NCBI GenBank assembly: GCA_001464765.1
Contig: LNDV01000030.1
Location: 124,001 to 188,000, forward strand
Reading direction: 5' to 3'
DNA from: Betaproteobacteria bacterium Ga0077526
GTDB lineage: Bacteria; Pseudomonadota; Gammaproteobacteria; Burkholderiales; Ga0077523
DNA length: 64,000 nucleotides
Positions 36,879 to 45,225 of the stretch are shown in pieces. The number at the start of each line of letters is the position of its first letter. The stretch's first letter is position 1. A program made the translations under genes and the position numbers. The notes below the pieces were generated by a model. It ran no database searches. It saw only the letters and a program-made list of their open reading frames with translations, and was not told the origin of the DNA.

Positions 36879-38317
36879 CTACCCGCGCGCGTGCTCTGGT
36901 CTGGTTCCGCAGGGACCTCCGCGCCCATGACCACGCGGCGCTGTCACACGCGCTGCGTAACGCCGACGCTGTGCACTGTGTCTTCGTGTTCGACCGGGAA
37001 ATACTCGATGCGCTCGACCATCGCGAAGACCGGCGCGTCGAGTTCATCTGGCATGCCGTGACCCAGCTCAAGGCTGCGCTCGAGAAGTCGGGCGGCGGTC
37101 TGCACGTCCTCCACGGGCGAGCGCGGGACGTGATTCCCGCACTCGCCGCGGAACTCGACGTCGAGGCGGTCTACGCCAATCACGACTACGAACCGGCCGC
37201 CATCGACCGTGATGCCCACGTGGCCCACGCGCTCGCCGCGGCGGGCCGCGGGCTGCGCACGTTCAAGGATCAGGTGATCTTCGAGCGCGACGAAGTCCTC
37301 ACCAAGGCGGGCAAGCCCTATCACGTGTTCACGCCCTACAAGAACGCGTGGCTTGCCCTTCTCGACGGCGACGCGGTCGAGGCGCATCCGGTCAAGGAAC
37401 ATGTTTCCCGTCTCGCGCCCGCGGCAGGCACTGCCGTGCCGACGCTCGCGGACATGGGGTTCCGCCCCACCAATCTGACGGATCTGAAGCTGCCTCTCGG
37501 TGCGGACGGCGCGCAGACCCTGCTCGATGACTTCCTGACCCGCATCGACGAGTACGACAGGCGGCGCGACTTTCCGGGGGTACGGGGGCCTTCCTACCTG
37601 TCGGTCCACCTGCGTTTCGGGACCGTGTCCATCCGGGAACTCGTGCGTCATGCCGCATCCCGGACGAGCCCCGGAGCGCGGGTGTGGCTGTCGGAACTCA
37701 TCTGGCGCGAGTTCTACTTCCAGCTGCTGTGGCACTACCCGCACGTGGTGAATGCGAGCTTCAAGCCGGAGTTCGATGCGCTCGCGTTCGAGAACCGCGA
37801 GGATTTCTTCGCGGCGTGGTGTGAAGGCCGGACCGGCTACCCGATCGTGGACGCCGCGATGCGGCAGCTCAACACGACCGGCTACATGCACAACCGGCTG
37901 CGCATGATCGTCGCCTCATTCCTCGTGAAGGACCTGCACATCGACTGGCGCTGGGGCGAGCGCTACTTCGCGCGGCACCTGAACGACTTCGACCTTGCAG
38001 CCAACAACGGCGGCTGGCAGTGGGCGGCGTCCACCGGCTGCGACGCGCAACCGTACTTCCGCATCTTCAGTCCTGTGTCGCAGTCGGAGCGCTTCGATCC
38101 CGCGGGAAAGTTCATCCGCCAGTACCTTCCGGTGCTGAGCGAGGTGCCTGCCCGCTTCATCCATGCACCTTGGACGATGGGTCCGCTGGACCAGCAGGCC
38201 GCGGGTGCGGTGATCGACAGGGATTACCCGGCGCCGATGGTGGACCACGCCATTGCGAGGGTGAAGGCGCTGAAGATGTTCACGGCAGTCAAGGCGAAAC
38301 CGGACGGGGGGAACTAG
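36875..38317 (+). CDS. phrB: Deoxyribodipyrimidine photolyase
   Basis: 480 residues; repairs UV-induced cyclobutane pyrimidine dimers with blue light. N-terminal antenna domain (ALVWFRRDLRAHDHAALSHAL) and C-terminal FAD domain: GPSYLSVHLRFGTVSIRELV, WLSELIWREFYFQLLWHYP, GRTGYPIVDAAMRQLNTTGYMHNRLRMIVASFLVKDLHIDWRWGERYF and DFDLAANNGGWQWAASTGCDAQPYFRIF with conserved Trp residues for electron transfer and dimer contact. Length matches E. coli PhrB (472). Its position in the operon strongly supports light control. Confidence 0.96.
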   Translation: MTTRARALVWFRRDLRAHDHAALSHALRNADAVHCVFVFDREILDALDHREDRRVEFIWHAVTQLKAALEKSGGGLHVLHGRARDVIPALAAELDVEAVYANHDYEPAAIDRDAHVAHALAAAGRGLRTFKDQVIFERDEVLTKAGKPYHVFTPYKNAWLALLDGDAVEAHPVKEHVSRLAPAAGTAVPTLADMGFRPTNLTDLKLPLGADGAQTLLDDFLTRIDEYDRRRDFPGVRGPSYLSVHLRFGTVSIRELVRHAASRTSPGARVWLSELIWREFYFQLLWHYPHVVNASFKPEFDALAFENREDFFAAWCEGRTGYPIVDAAMRQLNTTGYMHNRLRMIVASFLVKDLHIDWRWGERYFARHLNDFDLAANNGGWQWAASTGCDAQPYFRIFSPVSQSERFDPAGKFIRQYLPVLSEVPARFIHAPWTMGPLDQQAAGAVIDRDYPAPMVDHAIARVKALKMFTAVKAKPDGGN

Positions 38318-38319
38318 CG

Positions 38320-38838
38320 ATGGAACTGCGATGGCCGGGAACGGCATCGGCGTGGAGCGCTGCAGTGTTTGTGGGGCTGTCTCTCTCGTGTGCACCCGCG
38401 CTCGCCGGCAACACGCCGCGCGTGGGTTCGCATCCGGACAGCGCCTGCCAGAAGGACGGCTGCAACTACTATCTCGCGAAAGGGCAGTGCGCCTTCGCTG
38501 CCGACGGCGCCACCGACCTCGTCGCGATGCTGAACGGCAAACCCGTCAAGCTCAAATTCAAGGAGCGCCGCCCCATCTTCCGGAAGGTTCCCGATCGCAA
38601 GATCGCCATCGGCAACCGCTTCGTCGCACGCTACGACTCGGTGGACTCACCGGACGGCGCCGTGCAGGTGCAGATCCTGGACACCGTCTATCAGCCGCTC
38701 GGCGCCTGCGAACCCGGTGTCGAAGGCTGCACAGTGACGCACTACCGTTCCCAGGTGCGCATCACCGCGCCGCGCGCCGTCGTGGAGTTCCAGGGCACGG
38801 GTGTCTGCCGGCCGGTCAAGCCAACGCCGGCGCCATAG
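38320..38838 (+). CDS. Exported protein of unknown function, last gene of the light operon
   Basis: 172 residues from ATG 38320, two bases after the photolyase stop. Signal peptide about 1-29 (ALAGNTPRVG). Six cysteines (for example ACQKDGCNYYLAKGQCAF and GACEPGVEGCTVTHY) suggest disulfides in a periplasmic beta-rich domain. No family recognised. An 8-bp hairpin follows its stop. Tight spacing indicates co-transcription, but its role in light stress is only inferred from position. Confidence 0.75.
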   Translation: MELRWPGTASAWSAAVFVGLSLSCAPALAGNTPRVGSHPDSACQKDGCNYYLAKGQCAFAADGATDLVAMLNGKPVKLKFKERRPIFRKVPDRKIAIGNRFVARYDSVDSPDGAVQVQILDTVYQPLGACEPGVEGCTVTHYRSQVRITAPRAVVEFQGTGVCRPVKPTPAP

Positions 38839-38868
38839 CGCCGCCAGAGTCTTCCGGGCGGCGCGTTG
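38838..38868 (+). terminator. Hairpin at the end of the light operon
   Basis: GCGCCGCC (38838-38845) pairs with GGCGGCGC (38857-38864) across an 11-base loop, followed by a weak GTTGTG tail. It lies between convergent genes and probably ends the operon, although the T-run is poor. Confidence 0.45.
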
Positions 38869-38872
38869 TGCA

Positions 38873-39973
38873 TCAGGCTGTCCGGTACTTCTCGATGACC
38901 CTCGGGTCCGGGTCGGCGCCAAGCCCGGGTCCGTCCGGAATGCGGATGCGCCCGTTGCGCGGCTGCATGTCCGGTCCGAGCGGCGGCGTCTCCAGGTCGA
39001 AGAAGCGCCATTCCAGGAGCGGTGTCGTCTGGAAAGCTGCCGCGCAATGGAGCGCGGCGAGGAACCCGGGACCGTCGTAGAACGAGTGCGGCACGACCCG
39101 CGTGTTGGCCGCACCGGCCAGGGTGAACACCTGACGCAGGGTCGAGATGCCGCCGCATTTGGTCGGGCTGGGCTGGAGGACGTCGACGGCGCCCGCGGAC
39201 AGCATCTGCGAGAACTGCATCATCGTGGCCGCGTTCTCGCCGGCGGCAAGGCGTACGCGTGTGCGACTGCGCAGATAGGCGAGGGCATCGATGTCCTCCG
39301 GCGGCCACACGGGCTCCTCCAGCCATTCGGGGTCCATCGCGGCCAGCATGTCGGCCTGACGCTGCGCCTCGTCGAGCGTCCAGGGGCAGTTGACGTCGAG
39401 CATGATCGGCACGCGAGGGCCCGCGGCACCACGGGCGGCGAGGATGCAGCCGTGGTCGATCTCGTGGAGCTTGATCGCGCCGAAGCCGGCCTTCAGCGCA
39501 CGGTCCACGTTCATGGCCACGCCGTCCGGCGTCGCGTACCGGATCAGGCTCGCGTAGCACGGCAGTTCCTCGTGACGCGCACCGCCCAGCAGGCGGTGTA
39601 CCGGCAGCCCGGCAGCCTTGCCCGCGATGTCCCACAGGGCGATGTCCAGGCCGCTCAACGCGTAGATCACGGGACCGCCGCGCCCGAAGATGTGCAGTTT
39701 CTGCTGGGCATCGAGCATCAGCGGCTCGATCGCACGCGCATCGCGCCCGGTGACGAGCGGGGCGACCACTTCGTCCAGGATGGCCTTGGTGGCCGGAATC
39801 ACGTTGTAGCCGAAGGCTTCGCCCCAGCCGACGATGCCCGCGTCCGTCTCGACCCGGACGAGCAGCGCATCCGCGGTCTCCCAGCGCCGGCCGCCCCACG
39901 CGGAGGCTTCGTCCGATCCGCCGGACGAATAGGGGATACGCAGGACCATCGATTCCAGCCGGGTAATCTTCAT
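38873..39973 (-). CDS. Mandelate racemase/muconate-lactonizing (enolase superfamily) enzyme 3
   Basis: 366 residues from ATG 39973 (AAGGAGAGCG upstream, so the longer form from 40003 is unlikely). Metal ligands: Asp193 (MLDVN), Glu219/220 (WLEEP) and Glu246 (AAGEN). Lys168-Leu-His170 stands where MR has KxK, and His296 (VVPHSFYD) is kept, but its partner Asp is replaced by Ser269 in LQPSPTKCGG. The altered His-Asp dyad means the chemistry may differ from MR-type dehydratases. Monocistronic between the light operon and an outer-membrane protein gene. Confidence 0.9.
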   Translation of the reverse strand: MKITRLESMVLRIPYSSGGSDEASAWGGRRWETADALLVRVETDAGIVGWGEAFGYNVIPATKAILDEVVAPLVTGRDARAIEPLMLDAQQKLHIFGRGGPVIYALSGLDIALWDIAGKAAGLPVHRLLGGARHEELPCYASLIRYATPDGVAMNVDRALKAGFGAIKLHEIDHGCILAARGAAGPRVPIMLDVNCPWTLDEAQRQADMLAAMDPEWLEEPVWPPEDIDALAYLRSRTRVRLAAGENAATMMQFSQMLSAGAVDVLQPSPTKCGGISTLRQVFTLAGAANTRVVPHSFYDGPGFLAALHCAAAFQTTPLLEWRFFDLETPPLGPDMQPRNGRIRIPDGPGLGADPDPRVIEKYRTA

Positions 39974-39999
39974 CACGCTCTCCTTGGATAGTGTTGTCG

Positions 40000-40842
40000 T
40001 CACCAGATGAAGCCGGTCACCAGCCGCACCGCGAACAGGTCCTCGCCGAAACGCAGGCCGATGCCGATTCGGTCGATCTCGAAGCCGAGCAGCTGCGTCG
40101 GACGGTAGGTGCCGAAGGTGAGTGCCACCTCGTACTGCTGATTGACCGAGCGCCGCCCTTCCTGGGCGAACAGGAAGTCCATCTGGTTGAAGAACAGATA
40201 GTGGACCACATGCACGCCGATGTTGCTCGCACGATCCATGAGCACGCCGCCGGTAGGCATCAGGAAGTTGAGCCCGGTCGTGAACAGTCCGAGGTTCTGC
40301 GTGACGCCGTCCTGTGCCGCGTTGCCGGCGTACAGCAGAGCGTTGCCGAGCGTGAAGTCGACGCGCTCGAGCGCGCGGCTCCAGGCGCTGCGCAAGCCGA
40401 TTTCATACAGAGTTGAGCGGTTGCCGGTCGTGACGTCCTGCGCGTAACCGAGGGACGCCGTGGGACGCAGCGTCCAGTTCTGGCCCACCTCTTTCTCGAA
40501 CTCGATGCCGGGCATGACCGCGAGCGTGGCGAAGTTGCGGCTCAGCACGTCGCTGACCGCGTTCGACAGGTTGTAGAAGCCCGCGGTGACCGGCATCTTC
40601 AGGCGGATGCCCCATTGCTCGTCGGTGCCGGGTCGGACCTCATAGCCGAAGGGCAGCTTCACCATCGTGACGGTCCGCTCGCCGACACGATATACGCCGG
40701 TGCCGAAGGTGGCCGCGTAGTACCAGTCGATGAGCTGCGCGGGTGTCTGCGCGCGATCCTGCGCGTGAGCCGGCGTTGACGCCGCACCGATGCAGACGAG
40801 CAGCAGAATCAGCAGGCGCAGGAAACCGATGGATCGTGGCAT
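40000..40842 (-). CDS. Exported beta-barrel-like outer-membrane protein
   Basis: 280 residues. Signal peptide about 1-27 (LILLLVCIGAASTPAHAQ). The mature protein alternates amphipathic strands rich in aromatic and Gly residues (WGIRLKMPVTAGFYNLSN, WTLRPTASLGYAQDVTTGN, VDFTLGNALLYAGN, IGIGLRFGEDLFAVRLVTGFIW) and ends in an aromatic residue (Trp), as outer-membrane beta-barrels do for BamA recognition. Substrate or partner unknown. Transcribed toward enolase-superfamily enzyme 3. Confidence 0.75.
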   Translation of the reverse strand: MPRSIGFLRLLILLLVCIGAASTPAHAQDRAQTPAQLIDWYYAATFGTGVYRVGERTVTMVKLPFGYEVRPGTDEQWGIRLKMPVTAGFYNLSNAVSDVLSRNFATLAVMPGIEFEKEVGQNWTLRPTASLGYAQDVTTGNRSTLYEIGLRSAWSRALERVDFTLGNALLYAGNAAQDGVTQNLGLFTTGLNFLMPTGGVLMDRASNIGVHVVHYLFFNQMDFLFAQEGRRSVNQQYEVALTFGTYRPTQLLGFEIDRIGIGLRFGEDLFAVRLVTGFIW

Positions 40843-40857
40843 CGACCGATTCGAATC

Positions 40858-42147
40858 TCAGAGACTTTCGACGAAACGCACGAGGCGCGCCCGATCGACC
40901 CGGGGCAGCGATACATAGCTCCGGCGTGCCTGGGTGGCCTGACCGCCATGCCAGAGGATGGCTTCCTCGACGGATCGTGCGCGGCCGTCGTGCAGAAGTT
41001 CGAGCGACTGCCCGCCCGTGCGTCGTGCGGCCATGCCCCAGAGCGGCGCGGTGCGCCAGTCCCGTCCGCCGGCGGCGAAGTCGGGGCGGCCGTCAGCGAG
41101 ACCCGGACCGAGGTCGTGCAGCAGCAGATCGGAGTAGGGATGGAAACTCTCCGTGCGCGGCTCCACGCCTTCGATCACCAGCGTCGCGGTCCATTGCGGG
41201 CGATGGCACGCCGCACAGCCCGTCTTCTGGAACAGGCGGCGTCCTTGTTCCTTGTCTCCGAGCGCAGAAGCCGTTTCGGGCGCGGGCAGACTGGTGAGGT
41301 GTTCCACGAGATCCTGCAGCGCGGTCGCGGTGAGTTCGGGATGCGTCTGCGACGCCGCAGCGACGCAATCGGTGTCCGCAGCGGTGCAGTTTTCGTCGGG
41401 GTAGAGAGGGGAGGTCACGCCGATGTCTTCGTGGAATGCGCTTGCGGCCTGTTGTTCGAGACTGGGCTGACTGGCCTTCCAGCCGAAGCGGCCGAGGGCG
41501 AGCCTGCCCGTGGCAACGTGCCACACGCGATTCGGTCGACCGGGCACGCCCAGCATTCGCGATCGCCTGGCCTGCGCGATGATGGCCTCGTCGGAAATGC
41601 TGGCGAGCCAACCCACCCCCGCGAGTGCCGGGGCACGGCGAGGCGAAGTCCGCGCCGCCCGGCCCAGCGGACCCAGTGCAAGGTGCCGGAACTCGAGCAC
41701 CGGATTGCGGAGGGTCACCCGGTCACCGTCGGGAAAACGCACGGTGCGCGTGCGCCAGCGGATGACGACGTCGGCCTCCGGAGCGACCCGACCCAGGATG
41801 CCCTGCGTCTGCAGCTGCAGTCCGTACAGCGGGTGTGGCGCAGGGCCGCCGCCGATTGCCTTTCCCGGGACCGACACCCGAACGACTACGCCCGGAAACT
41901 CGGGGCGGGTGTCGCCCGTGTGGTGGCAGTCCGCGCACGAGGCCGCGTTGGACCGCGGGCCGCGGCCCCACGTGCCGAACGCCGACGGCGCCACGACCCA
42001 GCGCCGGACGAACTCCTCGGCGCCGCGCTGCGATCGCAGCGCGGCCGTCTCCGAGGCGTGTTCGGTCGGGGCAGGCGCTGTGGCGGGCGTCCCGGCCTGC
42101 AAGGCGCCGGCGACGAGGCAAATCACTGCGCCCGCCAGGACCTTCAC
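40858..42147 (-). CDS. Di-heme c-type oxidoreductase (DUF1111-like)
   Basis: 429 residues from GTG 42147, which overlaps the stop of the upstream hydrolase gene. Signal peptide about 1-18. Two haem sites: Cys71-AD-Cys74-His75 and Cys311-AA-Cys314-His315. The order and FPDGDRVTLRNPVLEFRHLALGPLG, LAGVGWLASISDEAIIAQA and HDLGPGLADGRPDFAAGGRDWRTAPLWGMAARR match the di-heme oxidoreductase family found with iron or peroxide metabolism. Periplasmic electron carrier or peroxidase-like enzyme; the partner is unknown. Confidence 0.9.
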   Translation of the reverse strand: MKVLAGAVICLVAGALQAGTPATAPAPTEHASETAALRSQRGAEEFVRRWVVAPSAFGTWGRGPRSNAASCADCHHTGDTRPEFPGVVVRVSVPGKAIGGGPAPHPLYGLQLQTQGILGRVAPEADVVIRWRTRTVRFPDGDRVTLRNPVLEFRHLALGPLGRAARTSPRRAPALAGVGWLASISDEAIIAQARRSRMLGVPGRPNRVWHVATGRLALGRFGWKASQPSLEQQAASAFHEDIGVTSPLYPDENCTAADTDCVAAASQTHPELTATALQDLVEHLTSLPAPETASALGDKEQGRRLFQKTGCAACHRPQWTATLVIEGVEPRTESFHPYSDLLLHDLGPGLADGRPDFAAGGRDWRTAPLWGMAARRTGGQSLELLHDGRARSVEEAILWHGGQATQARRSYVSLPRVDRARLVRFVESL

Positions 42148-43091
42148 CCGAGGAAGTTCTGGACGATCGCGTTGAACTTGCCCGGGTTCTCCATGAACAT
42201 GAAGTGACTGCCGCCCTCGGAGGCGCCGAAGATCTCCGCCTGTGCGCCCGGAATCTGCGCGGCGATCCAGCGCTGGCTGCGTGGCGTGAAGAAGCTGGCC
42301 TCGCCGCCCACCACGAGGGTCGGCAGATCGATGCGGCGGATCGTGTCGCGCCAGTCCTGCATGCAGTGGTCGACGAGCAGTCTCGCAGCCGGCGCGCGCG
42401 GGAACTTGAGATTCTCCTTCAGTACCCACTCGAGTTCTTGCGGTGAGTAGCCCTTGGTGAAGAACAGGCCGTTCACCAGACCGGCGGTGGTCTTTTCGCC
42501 ATCGGGGCCGGCGAGCGCAGCGGCTGTGTCCAGCAGGCCCTTTGCATCGAACAGCGCGCCGGCCTCCTGCTTTTCGTCGTCACTCCATCCGGGCCAGAAG
42601 ATGACAGTGGGGGCCTGGTCGATCAATACGAGTTTCGAGAGGCGGTCCGGACCGAACTGGTCGATGTAGCTCCAGATCACCGAACAGCCCATGGAGTGCC
42701 CGGCGAGCGCCACGTTGCGGAGATTCATGCCCTCGAGGAAATCGTGAACGTCTGCCGCCAGGCGAGCCATGCGATAACCGTGGGTGGGCTTGTCGGAGTC
42801 GCCATGGCCGCGCATGTCGAGCGCGATCACCCGATAGCGCCCCGACAGCACCTCCAGCTGGTGCTTGTACATCGCGGCGGTCTGAGACCAGCCAGGAATC
42901 ATCACCAGCGGCTGACCCCTGCCCTTCTCGATGAAGTTGAGGCGGACGCCGTCCTGCGTGAGCCCGGTCCCGGCGGATGCCACGGGCGCGAACGAAGCAC
43001 AGGCGGCAGCGGTGGCCAGTGCGAGACCCGAACCGAGGAAACCACGGCGCGAGCTGACGAACTGCGGATTCGGGTGGGACGGCTTCATCAC
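42144..43091 (-). CDS. Alpha/beta-hydrolase with twin-arginine-type signal
   Basis: 315 residues. N-terminus SSRRGFLGSGLALATAAACASFAPVASA is a Tat-type signal, so a folded periplasmic enzyme. Nucleophile Ser133 in GHSMGCS, oxyanion region IPGWSQ, acid in the PTLVVGGEASFF strand region and catalytic His in EGGSHFMFMENP. Resembles fluoroacetate/haloalkane-type and non-haem peroxidase hydrolases (LDMRGHGDSDKP). Coupled to the di-heme gene through GTGA. Confidence 0.88.
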   Translation of the reverse strand: MMKPSHPNPQFVSSRRGFLGSGLALATAAACASFAPVASAGTGLTQDGVRLNFIEKGRGQPLVMIPGWSQTAAMYKHQLEVLSGRYRVIALDMRGHGDSDKPTHGYRMARLAADVHDFLEGMNLRNVALAGHSMGCSVIWSYIDQFGPDRLSKLVLIDQAPTVIFWPGWSDDEKQEAGALFDAKGLLDTAAALAGPDGEKTTAGLVNGLFFTKGYSPQELEWVLKENLKFPRAPAARLLVDHCMQDWRDTIRRIDLPTLVVGGEASFFTPRSQRWIAAQIPGAQAEIFGASEGGSHFMFMENPGKFNAIVQNFLG

Positions 43092-43125
43092 TCCTCCAGT
43101 TTTTGGTGTTTACGGGCAAGACAGG

Positions 43126-43824
43126 TCAGGGAACCGCCGCGCGAACCGCGCGAGCAGACCAAAGGGGCGCGCCCGACGCGGGAACTCGGGCGGCGTGTTC
43201 GTCCAATGAGACAGGCGCACGCGGGTCGCGATCCGCCGATCGCCCCTGCGCCCGCTGGAGCAGCCGGTTGTACAGACCGGCGATGTCCGGGTCGAAGAGG
43301 GCTTCCGGGTCCACGGGCAGCACCAGCCAGCCGCCCTCGGCGATCTCCGCATCGAGCTGGCCTTCGGCCCAGGCGGAGTGACCGGCGAAGAATCGCCGGC
43401 GCGCCGGGCGGTCCTTCGGTGTGACCAGGGATTCGAACAGGGTACCGTCGCCGGAGAGGTAGACGCCTTCGGCGAGGGGCAGCGCCTTGACCGGGTGCTC
43501 CGGCCACGGAAACACGAACAGCATGCCGTCGGGCTCGACCGGTCCGCCCAGGAGGATGGGGTCGTCGTGCTGCGCGAGTTCAGGGCGGTCAGGGCCGAAG
43601 AGATCCCCGAGCGTCATGCCGGCAGGGCGGTTCAGGACGACGCCCATCGGGCCGGTGTCCTGCGGGAAGGCGACCACCAGCACCGTGCGTGCGAACCGCG
43701 AGTCCGGCATCTGCGGGGACGCCACCAACATGACGGCTTCGCCGTCGTCCTCGACGCCGGCCTGCGCCAGGTTGGCGATCAGCGCGAAAACGACGGCAGC
43801 GAGGCCGTGCGCGAGCGATCTCAC
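43126..43824 (-). CDS. YqgE/AlgH family protein with signal peptide
   Basis: 232 residues from GTG 43824, overlapping the stop of the upstream beta-lactamase-fold gene. Family motifs: LVASPQMPDSRFARTVLVVAFPQDTGPMGVVLNRPAGMTLGDLF, LLGGPVEPDGMLFVFPW, VYLSGD and RFFAGHSAWAEGQLDAEIAEGGWLVLPVD. Unusually, a hydrophobic signal (HGLAAVVFALIANLAQA) precedes the domain; classical YqgE is cytoplasmic and has none, so this is an exported paralogue. Function of the family is unknown. Confidence 0.9.
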   Translation of the reverse strand: MRSLAHGLAAVVFALIANLAQAGVEDDGEAVMLVASPQMPDSRFARTVLVVAFPQDTGPMGVVLNRPAGMTLGDLFGPDRPELAQHDDPILLGGPVEPDGMLFVFPWPEHPVKALPLAEGVYLSGDGTLFESLVTPKDRPARRRFFAGHSAWAEGQLDAEIAEGGWLVLPVDPEALFDPDIAGLYNRLLQRAQGRSADRDPRAPVSLDEHAARVPASGAPLWSARAVRAAVP

Positions 43825-45101
43825 CGCGTGATCGCCTGGTAGACGAGCTGCCGCAGCGCGATGCGGTATTGGGTGCGGCGGACCGGTTCCGTCGTCATGA
43901 ACACCACCGTGAGGCGTTCCTTCGGGTCGATCCAGAAGTACGTGCCGGCGTATCCGCCCCAGAAGTAGTCCCCGACGGACCCGTTGTAGTCCGCCATGCC
44001 GCGGTCTGTGCGCACACCGAAGCCGAGGCCGAAGCCGTAACCGGGCCCGGGCAGGAACGCGCCCCCCGGCGAAATGCCGCCATGGATGTGGTTGGACGCG
44101 ATGTACTCCACGGTTCTCGGACCGAGGATGCGCGTGCCGTCCAGCGAGCCGCCGTCGAGCAGCATCTGGCAGAAGCGCAGATAGTCGCCCGCCGTGCCGA
44201 CCAAGCCGTGTCCGCCGGCGAAGAAGGTCTGCGGTTTGGTGAAGTCGATGAGTTCCGGGGTCTTGCCGGTGATGGGGTCGGGCTGGGGTTGCGCCAGACG
44301 GTCGTGCTTGGGTGCGGGCAGCGAGAAAGCCGTGTCGGGCATGCCGAGGGGGCGGAGGATCCGGTCGTCGAGATAGGCGTCGAGCGTCTTGCCCGAAGCG
44401 ACCTCCACCACGCGGCCGAGGATGTCGGTGGAGTGGCCGTACTCCCACGCGGTCCCCGGTTCGTGCACCAGCGGCAACTTGGCGAGCGCCCGGGCGAAAT
44501 CCGCGAGCAGCCAGGTCTGCGACCAGATGCCGGCTTCCTGGTAGAGCTTCTGGATCTGGGTGCGCGTCGACAGGGGCGGGCCGTAGGTGAACCCTGCGGT
44601 ATGGCGCAGCAGGTCGCCCACGGTGATGTAGCGTTTGGCCGGCACCGTCGAAAAAGTGGCGGCACCGGTCTTGGGATCGAAGGTCTCGACGCCGACCTTC
44701 ATGTCCTTGAACTCGGGGATGTACTTCGAGATCGGCTCGTGCAGCGACAGGACGCCGTCCTCCACGAGCGTCATCGCGGCGATGCTCACGATCGGCTTCG
44801 TCATGGAGTACAGGCGAAAGATGCTGTCCTCCGCCAGCCGGTCGCCGCGGGCGACGTCGCGCACGCCCTGCGCGTCGACGTAGGCGAGTCGGCCCTGCCG
44901 CGCGACCATCACCACGGCGCCGGGAATCTCCTTGCGCTCGACCCAGCCGCGCACGGTGGCGGAGATGTGGCCGAGGCGTTCGCTCGACAGACCCACGTCC
45001 TCGGGTTTGGCCAGGGGCAGCGGTGCCGCAGCAAGGGGCAGGGCCAGGAGCAACAGCAGCGCGGCCTGCACGAACTGAATGGCGGAGACGATGGGCTTCA
45101 T
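43821..45101 (-). CDS. Serine beta-lactamase-fold hydrolase (class C / esterase family)
   Basis: 426 residues with a signal peptide (about 1-26, LPLAAA|PLPL). Catalytic SMTK (Ser99, Lys102), the second-motif Tyr221 in YGHS and a third motif region GGYAGTYFWID replacing KTG. This pattern is typical of EstB-like esterases and D-aminopeptidase relatives rather than true AmpC. Periplasmic or lipoprotein-free secreted hydrolase. Coupled to the YqgE-like gene (GTGA). Confidence 0.92.
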   Translation of the reverse strand: MKPIVSAIQFVQAALLLLLALPLAAAPLPLAKPEDVGLSSERLGHISATVRGWVERKEIPGAVVMVARQGRLAYVDAQGVRDVARGDRLAEDSIFRLYSMTKPIVSIAAMTLVEDGVLSLHEPISKYIPEFKDMKVGVETFDPKTGAATFSTVPAKRYITVGDLLRHTAGFTYGPPLSTRTQIQKLYQEAGIWSQTWLLADFARALAKLPLVHEPGTAWEYGHSTDILGRVVEVASGKTLDAYLDDRILRPLGMPDTAFSLPAPKHDRLAQPQPDPITGKTPELIDFTKPQTFFAGGHGLVGTAGDYLRFCQMLLDGGSLDGTRILGPRTVEYIASNHIHGGISPGGAFLPGPGYGFGLGFGVRTDRGMADYNGSVGDYFWGGYAGTYFWIDPKERLTVVFMTTEPVRRTQYRIALRQLVYQAITR

Positions 45102-45225
45102 GGCGGTTCCGGCGGGATGGGAGCGTTCGATTATCGCCTCGTCCCGGGCGAGAGGCTATCATCGGACCGAACCGGGCCCGCGGTGCGGCCCGCGGCGCCT
45201 CGGCGCCGGCGAACGGAGGTGAGGC

